Shown here: one piece after another, positions 37,543 through 43,882 of the stretch
Numbering within the stretch: the stretch's first letter is position 1
Layout: each line of letters starts with the position of its first letter
Assembly: GCA_035626235.1 (NCBI GenBank)
Contig: DASPOB010000023.1
Coordinates: 1-46,199, forward strand
Reading direction: 5' to 3'
Length of the DNA: 46,199 nt
Origin: DATFYP01 sp035626235
GTDB taxonomy: Archaea; Thermoproteota; Nitrososphaeria; Nitrososphaerales; Gagatemarchaeaceae
Notes under the pieces: model-generated
What the model was told of the DNA's origin: nothing
Database searches by the model: none
Seen by the model: only the letters and a program-made list of their open reading frames with translations
Program-made: the position numbers and the translations under genes

Positions 37543-38826
37543 ATGCCAACCAATAAGATCGACATCATGGAACTCGGAACCCGCGGGGGCCGAGTCCGAT
37601 GCAAAGTCGTCGCAAGAGGAACCCCCAGCCGGTACCTCCAGAAAGGACCGCTCGAGTTTGCATACGATCTGCCCGTCGAGCGCCTCGACAAGGCTGTCCT
37701 CTACATCCCCATCGTGGCTGCGGTGCTCCCCGTTGCCTGGCTAACAGGTGCGGACGTCTCAGTAAGGGAGCTCGACTCTCGATACGTCAGGTCGTTGATG
37801 CTCGTGCAGCGAAAGATGAAGGAATGGCGTCCTGAACTGCCCTTCTCCACTTCCATGGCGGTGGAAGAATCGAGAAACAGCGCGTTCGCTGGGAAGGGCA
37901 AGTGCGGGCTCCTGTATAGCTGCGGTCTGGACTCGACAGCGTCATACCTCAGGAACAAGGGACGAATCTCGACTCTGATAATGTTCGGTGGGACCGAGGA
38001 CATGCCGCTCAGGGACAAGAAGTACTGGCATAGGGTCTGCGAACTGGCGTCGTCCTTTGCGAAGACAAACAGCGTGAGTCTCCACGTTGTCGAGACCAAC
38101 ATGCTCGAGCAGGTTCGTGTGTCGCTTTTGGCCAAAGACTTCTCGGCCCTCCTTGCCGGCACGAACCACCCTGCAGACGTAATGAACTGGGAAGGTATCT
38201 TCCGGGCGGTCCTTCTTGGGATGGCCGCTCCGGTCTCTGCAGGCGCGCATCTGGAGGCCCTCTTGATGGCACCCACAGTCTCTGCAGAAGTGATGGAGAC
38301 CCTTGGCCTTCATCCAATCGTCGAGGAGACCCTCGCGTGGGGCGACCTTACGGTCATCCAGGACTCGCGGGACTTCACCCGTCAGGAGAAGATAAGGAGG
38401 TTCATCGCACCGTACGTGAAGAGTGGCCACGGAGGCGTGCCCCTGCGGGTCTGCCATCCTATCAATCTGGAGAACTACCGGAGGATTCGTGAAGCGGGTG
38501 CGCTAAACTGCTGCAACTGTCATAAGTGCGTCAGGACCATACTGGGACTAGCCATGGAAGGCGTCGACCCCCAAGCCTGCGGCTTCGATAGGGAAAACTT
38601 CAGCGCCGACGGAGTACGCAGGCGGCTCATGGACCGCACGCTCCTCATGACGAAAACGACGCTTTCTCACTGGAACGACCTGAAGCTGCACATTCAGAAC
38701 CGGCCCAGCGAGGCGGTGGCATCGGACATTTGGGAGACGAATACCTTCTTCGACTGGCTTAGCACTTACGACCTCACTCGAAACCTCGCGGCCAACACCG
38801 AGCCGCTTGAGTGGAAACGGTCTTAG
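37543..38826 (+). CDS. QueC-like PP-loop ATPase, copy 3 (altered PP-loop)
   Basis: A 427-residue paralogue closest to copy 2, sharing most of its N-terminal domain (AVLYIPIVAAVLPVAWLTG, MKEWRPELPF) and its C-terminus (FFDWLSTYDLTRNLAANTE). The PP-loop reads SCGLDS (residues 126-131) in place of SGGLDS, so the second position is Cys127. The zinc ligands are kept: Cys304, then Cys323, Cys326 and Cys329, with an additional Cys324. The Gly-to-Cys change may alter ATP binding or allow a thiol role; it could also be tolerated. ATG 37543 starts the conserved region. It is separated from copy 2 by the minus-strand gene. Confidence 0.82.
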   Translation: MPTNKIDIMELGTRGGRVRCKVVARGTPSRYLQKGPLEFAYDLPVERLDKAVLYIPIVAAVLPVAWLTGADVSVRELDSRYVRSLMLVQRKMKEWRPELPFSTSMAVEESRNSAFAGKGKCGLLYSCGLDSTASYLRNKGRISTLIMFGGTEDMPLRDKKYWHRVCELASSFAKTNSVSLHVVETNMLEQVRVSLLAKDFSALLAGTNHPADVMNWEGIFRAVLLGMAAPVSAGAHLEALLMAPTVSAEVMETLGLHPIVEETLAWGDLTVIQDSRDFTRQEKIRRFIAPYVKSGHGGVPLRVCHPINLENYRRIREAGALNCCNCHKCVRTILGLAMEGVDPQACGFDRENFSADGVRRRLMDRTLLMTKTTLSHWNDLKLHIQNRPSEAVASDIWETNTFFDWLSTYDLTRNLAANTEPLEWKRS

Positions 38827-39131
38827 CGGGCGTCGATCTCGCACTCCCAAGATTCACTGGAGAGCATAAATGGGATGCATATTGCCCTTACAAACAGATG
38901 GTCCCTGGGAGTGAGGAACCTGCTTTCTCAGGACTCGGAACTTCGGTGATTGGAAAGGAAGCCCAATACGCAAGCCCCCCTTTGCACCTAATGAGATTCG
39001 AATTCCTTCTCGATCTGTGCGAGGACAGCGACTGCGGACTCGTGGCGGAGCCATTCCTTGCCGTTCCCCGGCGATCTTCAGTCGCCCTGTCACCTCTAAT
39101 CCCTGGCTTTCGCGTCCGGGAGCCCTAGAAG
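38827..39131. other. 305-base gap, no gene seen
   Basis: Between QueC-like copy 3 and the second paired GT2. A 105-codon frame crosses it but shows no domain signature or good ribosome site. An AT-rich patch GCATAAATG at 38864-38872 is a possible TATA element for the GT2 gene, but the distance would leave a long leader. Confidence 0.45.
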
Positions 39132-39902
39132 TTGCCAACCCGCTACAGCTTCTGCATGTTGTGCTACAATGACGGGACGACCGTCGAGGCGTCTGTGAGG
39201 AGCCTCCTTGGACTGAAGAAGAGCATTGACTTGGAGATCGTGGTTGTCGACAACAAGAGCAGGGACGGCTCATGGAAGACCTTGCAGGGGCTCGCAGGAG
39301 AGGGGGTTCGTACGATTTCGAGAAGGTGCTCTAGGGGGGCGGGGAGACAGCTGGCCTTCGCGAATGCTGCGGGGAGTCACATCATCGCCCATGTAGACTG
39401 TGACGACATCTTCTCGATGGAGGGGATCCTCGGTCTGCTCTCGAAATACCACTCGGAATACGAGGGGAGGATGATGATGACGCGGCGGGTCGGACAGAAC
39501 GAGAGACAATCCATAACCATCGCCCCGAGGGAGATAATCGAAGGGGTAGGAGGATGGCGGGACCTCAACTGGGGGGAGGATTGGGACCTGTGGAACCGGG
39601 CGGCGAACGTCGGCAAGTACTCGTTTTTGCCCTATCCTGCGGAGAACCCTCCCCACAAGTCGGTGAGAGTCAGGTCGGAGCGCGAGACATCAACATGGAC
39701 CAAGTTCAAATTCAGATACCAGAAGGGACGTGACGCGATTCGGGTAGGCCGCCAGTACTTCTCTGACGAAGAGGAGGCGACTTTCAGCCAAAAGGTGCCC
39801 TACTGGCTGGCAAGAGCCTCAGTAGCGCTGGCCCGCAGCAAACTCGAACCCGCCCCCTTGAAGCCTTTCGATGATACAGGATTCGGAGAGCGTGAAGTTT
39901 AA
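39132..39902 (+). CDS. Glycosyltransferase, GT2 family (QueC-associated copy 2)
   Basis: A 256-residue GT-A protein paralogous to the one at 32159. Shared features are FCMLCYNDGTTVEASVRSL, IVVVDNKSRDGSWKTLQG, CSRGAGRQLAF, the DxD in AHVDCDDIF, IAPREIIEGVGGWRDL and GEDWDLWNRA. The start is TTG 39132, which begins directly with the first strand; there is no strong Shine-Dalgarno. The C-terminal third diverges from copy 1, so the acceptor may differ. It closes the QueC-like module. Confidence 0.83.
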   Translation: MPTRYSFCMLCYNDGTTVEASVRSLLGLKKSIDLEIVVVDNKSRDGSWKTLQGLAGEGVRTISRRCSRGAGRQLAFANAAGSHIIAHVDCDDIFSMEGILGLLSKYHSEYEGRMMMTRRVGQNERQSITIAPREIIEGVGGWRDLNWGEDWDLWNRAANVGKYSFLPYPAENPPHKSVRVRSERETSTWTKFKFRYQKGRDAIRVGRQYFSDEEEATFSQKVPYWLARASVALARSKLEPAPLKPFDDTGFGEREV

Positions 39903-39992
39903 AGCACCCTGTGGGCCTCTCAAAGGAAGTCTGAGCGGGGAGTTGAAGACATGAATTTCAACTCCATATGGCTTAGTTTCGCCTTCCCTATG

Positions 39993-40000
39993 CTTATATT
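39993..40000 (+). promoter_or_regulatory. TATA-like promoter element of the PQFG-tailed protein gene
   Basis: CTTATATT lies about 28-35 bases before the ATG at 40028, so a transcription start about 25-30 bases downstream would give a leaderless or nearly leaderless mRNA, a common archaeal arrangement. The surrounding sequence is richer in A/T than the coding regions, and no Shine-Dalgarno is present. Confidence 0.55.
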
Positions 40001-40027
40001 CGGCCAAACGTTCTCCTCCGCTGCAAC

Positions 40028-40828
40028 ATGAATTCGAGGTCAGGTCTGTTGGGCGTCGCAGCTCTTCTGCTGCTAGTGCTCCCGGGTGCCGTGGCGGCTG
40101 CTACGACCTACACTTACATTCAATTCAACTGCTCGCCGACGGACACGTCAGGGCAGTGCAGTACGCCCATTAACGGCGTGCTTACGATCAGCTACACGAC
40201 AGTCCAGAGCACGACCGTTCCTCTCGGTGGGAACCACTGGACCTGTGTCGATGGAGTCTGGAACTCCGAGCCTGACGGTTCAGGCATAAGCGATGGGTCA
40301 TGTGCTACGCCGCCTTACACGCCACCGGGTCCGGCCTGCTCTAGCACGGTAGGGTTTGTGAACTACCAGATCACCCAAGTCAAGGTGTACACGCCTGCCG
40401 ACCCCACGTCTTCTGACATTTACATGCTGGGAAGCAGCACGGGACCGGGCATCACGTCCATCCCGATAACTCTCAGTCCAAGCCAGACGCTGAACCTCAA
40501 CTTCGGCCCTGGCACGAGCCCGGTTGTCATTGGAGGCCACACCTACGTCTGGTGGAGGATAAGCTTGAATGGCCACCCGGTCTATCCCAATCAGAACATC
40601 ATCACCAGCCCAACCCCAAGTCCCACTGGCGTCTCTGGGAAGTACCTGGTAGACTTCGAGGGGACGATGCACTGCGGGAAGTCCGCAACTGCGGTGAACC
40701 AGGGGTTCTTCTTCGACATCGGGTTCTTCTTCTCGACCCCCCAGTTCGGATCGCTGGCTGTCGCGATGGGAGCAGGCTCCTTTGCGCTCCTCCTGATGAG
40801 GAAACGGCTGGTACCGCGCAAGTTCTAG
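40028..40828 (+). CDS. Secreted protein with PQFG-type C-terminal sorting signal (likely archaeosortase substrate)
   Basis: A 266-residue protein with a signal peptide (LLGVAALLLLVLPGAVAAA) and a Cys- and Thr/Ser/Pro-rich beta-type body. The last 31 residues have a tripartite sorting tail: short motif PQFG (residues 238-241), a hydrophobic stretch of about 14 residues, and a basic end (MRKRLVPRK). This matches the layout of PEF/PEFG-CTERM signals recognised by archaeosortases, with Gln in place of the usual Glu. The archaeosortase gene lies less than 2 kb downstream on the opposite strand. The protein is expected to be cut near PQFG and joined to a lipid or other surface anchor. The ORF starts at ATG 40028 behind a TATA element. 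Confidence 0.8.
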   Translation: MNSRSGLLGVAALLLLVLPGAVAAATTYTYIQFNCSPTDTSGQCSTPINGVLTISYTTVQSTTVPLGGNHWTCVDGVWNSEPDGSGISDGSCATPPYTPPGPACSSTVGFVNYQITQVKVYTPADPTSSDIYMLGSSTGPGITSIPITLSPSQTLNLNFGPGTSPVVIGGHTYVWWRISLNGHPVYPNQNIITSPTPSPTGVSGKYLVDFEGTMHCGKSATAVNQGFFFDIGFFFSTPQFGSLAVAMGAGSFALLLMRKRLVPRKF

Positions 40829-40892
40829 ACCTCCAGGTCCGTATCCGGTAGTCGCGATGGATCGCTGGATCCTGTATCGCCTCAAGACCCAT

Positions 40893-40948
40893 TGACTCAA
40901 CTGCCTAACAATATCTGACTCAACTACACATAACGAGACCTGACTCAA
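40893..40948. repeat. Three spaced direct repeats of TGACTCAA
   Basis: TGACTCAA occurs at 40893-40900, 40916-40923 and 40941-40948, with start-to-start spacing of 23 and 25 bases. The first two share a longer core, TGACTCAACT, followed by a similar TAAC. The motif is nearly palindromic (TGA-C-TCA). It lies in an AT-richer gap upstream of the gene at 41078, so it may be a set of operator sites. Confidence 0.5.
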
Positions 40949-41077
40949 TGGAGGATTCGATGCTGAAAGAGAGCGATATTTCTCGATACAGACATGGACT
41001 CCCAATGTGTATTCCAAACACCTACTTCCGCGTCCACGTGGCTTATTACCTCAAGCGAAAAATATTGATGACTTGCC

Positions 41078-42733
41078 TTGACTTTCTGGTTTAGTCACAT
41101 TAAGCCTCAGGCGGCGGCGAGTCTCATCGCATGCCTCTTCCTGGTTTCCAACTACGCTTGGGTTGCGCCCATGGGGCAGAATTCGAGCACGACTGCGTCC
41201 TCGGCATCCTATACGCCCCCAAGGTTCGGGCTTGACCTCTCCTGGTACGTCAGAGGTGGATTTGGGTCTCTTCACGGAGTGAGTCCCCAGAACGGGTCGG
41301 CTGTGTACGAGTACCTGACGCACGGCTGGAAACTGTCGGGCGGGAAAGAGGGAGGCTTCTTCACCGCGTATGCCTACGAATTGCACGACCCCCCACTCTA
41401 CCCTCCTCAATACACGAGCGACAAGGCATGGCTGCTCTCGTTTATTCACGCCGCGAACAAGGACGATGGCGGGAACCAGGCCAAGATATTCATCAGGTTC
41501 GTCCTTGAAAACAATTTCGACTCTACGGTGGTGGGCACAATTTCCGACTTCTTGAAGTCGCTGGGCCCCGCTTCCCAGAACCCATCGGTATGGGGGATAG
41601 GCTTCCGAGGCTCGCAGGAAGGGATCTTCACGGGGGGAGGAGCTAGCTCGGGCGGCTGGGAAGGGAACAACTTCGTCCCTGCGACCGTGGCCTATGGCCC
41701 CAGCGGGATGAATTCGTTTCCCCAGAGCGCCAGCCAGTTCAACTCCACCTGGGACAAGATTCAGCAGCTGGTGAACTCCTACGGCTATGCGCTGGGGATT
41801 TCAACTAGTCTCGACCCCATAAACGAATTCTTGGGCAACTCCGTCGCCGACGGGCCAGCGCAGTGGTTCATGGGGGACGCCGGTGGCTACGGATTCCCCT
41901 CTGGGACCACCCAGAGCGACGTGGCTACCGCATACGGCACTTGGTACAGCGTCGTGGCGACTCCGCCGCGCGACGCCTCGGTCCAAGTCGGCGCAGTTGC
42001 GGGCGAATGGGACCAGAACTGGTTCGTGCTGAATCAGCCCCCCTACTACGCGACCCAGGCGAAGCTGCAGGCGATGTTCGCAGGGTTCGCCGCGGGCGCC
42101 AAGGTGAACCCGCGGGCGGGTCAGGTCATGTTCCTATACGGGATGCCCTACCTCACGAACGACGACCCCACTTGGGTCTCCGCGCACGGGCCCTGTCCCT
42201 ACATGCAATGGTTCGCGCAATGGGTCAAGGAGTACGGCTTCTTCACCGACCTGAGCGGCTCGGCCCCCTCCAACCCCATAAAGGTCAGCCCGACCAGCGG
42301 CTTCAGCATTCCGACCCCGACCGGTCTCTACATCCATATCCTGGGAGATCCAAGCCTCTCGAAGCTCAGGCCGGGATATTCCCAGACCAACCCTGTCTAC
42401 TGTTGCGGGCAGGACAGCTTCACAATCGACGGTCAACTTACCAACATCGCGACCGGGCAGGGGATAGGTGGCGCAACGATCAACATAATGGAGTTCAATT
42501 TCGCCACGGGCCAGTGGTCCGTCCTCACGTCAACGACCACAAACCCGCAGGGATACTATGGCTGGTCCAGCAACTGTCCGACCTGTACTTTGTTAAAGCT
42601 CGCGAGCCCGCCGCTCCCGAAGACTGCGAGGAACCAGGCCTACTTCTACCCCGCCTATGCCGGGAGCAAGTCCTATTCCCCCTCCAACGGGGTGCTCGAG
42701 GACCTCCCCGTCCTTTCGCCTCCGGCAGGCTAG
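41078..42733 (+). CDS. Secreted multidomain protein, possible glycoside hydrolase
   Basis: A 551-residue protein starting at TTG 41078; the frame is closed just upstream (stop at 41069). A hydrophobic segment follows a short polar start (AAASLIACLFLVSNYAWVA) and acts as signal peptide. Residues about 50-410 look like a TIM-barrel or similar fold with many aromatic residues (FGLDLSWYVRGGFGS, IFIRFVLENNFDS, GAVAGEWDQNWFVLNQPP), suggesting carbohydrate binding, but I cannot assign catalytic acids. A C-terminal beta-sandwich (FTIDGQLTNIATGQGIGGAT) resembles transthyretin-like or carboxypeptidase-regulatory domains. No C-terminal anchor or sorting signal is present. It converges on the archaeosortase with a 50-base gap. 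Confidence 0.72.
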   Translation: MTFWFSHIKPQAAASLIACLFLVSNYAWVAPMGQNSSTTASSASYTPPRFGLDLSWYVRGGFGSLHGVSPQNGSAVYEYLTHGWKLSGGKEGGFFTAYAYELHDPPLYPPQYTSDKAWLLSFIHAANKDDGGNQAKIFIRFVLENNFDSTVVGTISDFLKSLGPASQNPSVWGIGFRGSQEGIFTGGGASSGGWEGNNFVPATVAYGPSGMNSFPQSASQFNSTWDKIQQLVNSYGYALGISTSLDPINEFLGNSVADGPAQWFMGDAGGYGFPSGTTQSDVATAYGTWYSVVATPPRDASVQVGAVAGEWDQNWFVLNQPPYYATQAKLQAMFAGFAAGAKVNPRAGQVMFLYGMPYLTNDDPTWVSAHGPCPYMQWFAQWVKEYGFFTDLSGSAPSNPIKVSPTSGFSIPTPTGLYIHILGDPSLSKLRPGYSQTNPVYCCGQDSFTIDGQLTNIATGQGIGGATINIMEFNFATGQWSVLTSTTTNPQGYYGWSSNCPTCTLLKLASPPLPKTARNQAYFYPAYAGSKSYSPSNGVLEDLPVLSPPAG

Positions 42734-42783
42734 ACTCGGTTGGATCCGCTGCCTCGCGAAGCAAGCGCGCCCTAGGGTCGGCA

Positions 42784-43656
42784 CTACGCGCCCTGCGTCG
42801 TTGGCCCGCTGGGCGCAAGTGGGACCGGCTGGACCGGGCCGGGCCTCGGAGGGGCCAGGTAGTTGAAGGCCAATGACCAGAAGGCCAGGACCCAGGCCAC
42901 AAAGATCAGGTATCCGAAATAGACGTGCATCGTCGTGCCGGCATCGGCCCCCAGAAACTCGAATGTGAGGAAAACCACGAGCAGCCTCAGGATGTTGATC
43001 AGGAAGGCTCCTACAAAGCCTATGGCGAACAGGGGAACCAGCCGGGACATCTTAGGTTTGAAATCCAACAGCGTCATAGTGGAGAGCAGACCGAAAGCAA
43101 GAATCCCCTGGACCCCCGTACACGAACCCGCCACGTCGAGCAGCAATGGGGTGCCGTTCGGCATGGTCATCGACACTATTTCACCTGATGCGCTAGCCCC
43201 AATCCCCAGGGCGCTCACCGCCGAGGCCATGACGCCCGCGAGCCAATCCTGCAGCGCGACGTAGTTCGGCGTGTAAATCTCGATTTGATAGCCAATGAGG
43301 AGAATGACACCGTATGCCATCGGAACCCAGAAGAGCTTCAGGGACCTGAGCCCGTAGAACATGATTATGGTTCCGATGAACACGACTATCAGGTCGAGCA
43401 GCCCGATGGTCGACCCCCTGACCGCGTTGAAGGCGTAGTCCGCTCCGATCAGCGCGACCCCCAGCGCCGTATCCAGTTTCGAGCTCTTCCGAGATATCTT
43501 CTTCACGGCGTCCCACTTGATTATGAACCAAGCGAACAGGACAATTGAGATGATGAAGAAGTACTGGTAGTCGAGCCCGACGCCGGGGATTACGACGGGG
43601 AGAAGGAAAGCCACGACTGTTGCGATGGCGAACGCATTCGATCTGCTAAGTTGCAT
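42784..43656 (-). CDS. Archaeosortase / exosortase family transpeptidase
   Basis: A 290-residue polytopic membrane enzyme of the exosortase/archaeosortase family. The catalytic triad is in place: Cys179 in AGSCTGVQG, Arg224 in INILRLLVV and His244 in TTMHVYFGY. About eight hydrophobic helices surround it. Such enzymes cleave C-terminal sorting tails and link proteins to the cell surface; the nearby PQFG-tailed protein is the obvious candidate substrate. It starts at ATG 43656 on the minus strand, with GGAG about 10 bases upstream, and has a TATA-like element TTTTTATAC about 31-41 bases before the start. A proline-rich tail (RPGPVQPVPLAP) ends the protein. Confidence 0.93.
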   Translation of the reverse strand: MQLSRSNAFAIATVVAFLLPVVIPGVGLDYQYFFIISIVLFAWFIIKWDAVKKISRKSSKLDTALGVALIGADYAFNAVRGSTIGLLDLIVVFIGTIIMFYGLRSLKLFWVPMAYGVILLIGYQIEIYTPNYVALQDWLAGVMASAVSALGIGASASGEIVSMTMPNGTPLLLDVAGSCTGVQGILAFGLLSTMTLLDFKPKMSRLVPLFAIGFVGAFLINILRLLVVFLTFEFLGADAGTTMHVYFGYLIFVAWVLAFWSLAFNYLAPPRPGPVQPVPLAPSGPTTQGA

Positions 43657-43686
43657 TTCAGGAGTTCTCCCACGCCCGTGGCCTTC

Positions 43687-43697
43687 GTATAAAAATG
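43687..43697 (-). promoter_or_regulatory. TATA-like element of the archaeosortase gene
   Basis: Plus-strand GTATAAAAATG reads TTTTTATAC on the minus strand, about 31-41 bases ahead of the archaeosortase ATG. Spacing suits a very short leader. Confidence 0.55.
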
Positions 43698-43718
43698 TGG
43701 GTGAACCGTGGCCCCGAT

Positions 43719-43739
43719 GCCCTCTCCTCGTGAGAGGGC
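43719..43739. repeat. Perfect 8-base hairpin in a divergent promoter region
   Basis: GCCCTCTC (43719-43726) and GAGAGGGC (43732-43739) with a 5-base loop, between the archaeosortase and dehydrogenase genes. It may be an operator or RNA hairpin; no T-run follows. Confidence 0.4.
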
Positions 43740-43823
43740 CGAACCAGCCCTGTGAGGAGCCGAGGCCATGATCTCAAGACAATGACATCGTAGTCCGGCC
43801 GCTCGGTAGCCTGAAACGCGCGA

Positions 43824-43861
43824 GGTCCTGGAGGAATTCTCTTATCCCACTTCACAGGACC
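43824..43861. repeat. Inverted repeat upstream of the nucleotide-sugar dehydrogenase
   Basis: GGTCCTG (43824-43830) and CAGGACC (43855-43861) are perfect inverted copies separated by 24 bases that include CTCTTATC. It lies just before the ribosome binding site GGTGGAGG of the gene starting at 43883, so a transcription-factor site or leader structure is possible. Confidence 0.35.
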
Positions 43862-43882
43862 CGACTGATAGGTGGAGGCAAA

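Noticed and set aside
33117..38826. QueC-like genes as an anti-phage (Qat or type IV CBASS) system
   Set aside because: No Qat or CBASS partner genes (cyclase, TatD-like, TGT-like, effector) are present; neighbours are glycan genes.
33117..38826. QueC-like genes as true archaeosine or queuosine biosynthesis
   Set aside because: Three divergent copies with an extra N-terminal domain, a long zinc loop and no queD, queE or tgt neighbours argue against it.
40893..40948. CRISPR array interpretation of the TGACTCAA repeats
   Set aside because: Repeat unit is only about 8-10 bases and the intervals are about 15-17 bases, too short for a CRISPR array; no cas genes nearby.
41863..42876. 337-codon plus-strand frame inside the secreted protein gene
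   Set aside because: Arg/Gly/Pro-rich shadow of the 41078 gene and of the archaeosortase; no family pattern.
43719..43861. tRNA or small RNA gene in the divergent gap
   Set aside because: The stems do not fit a cloverleaf, and no T-arm or C/D box pair could be placed.
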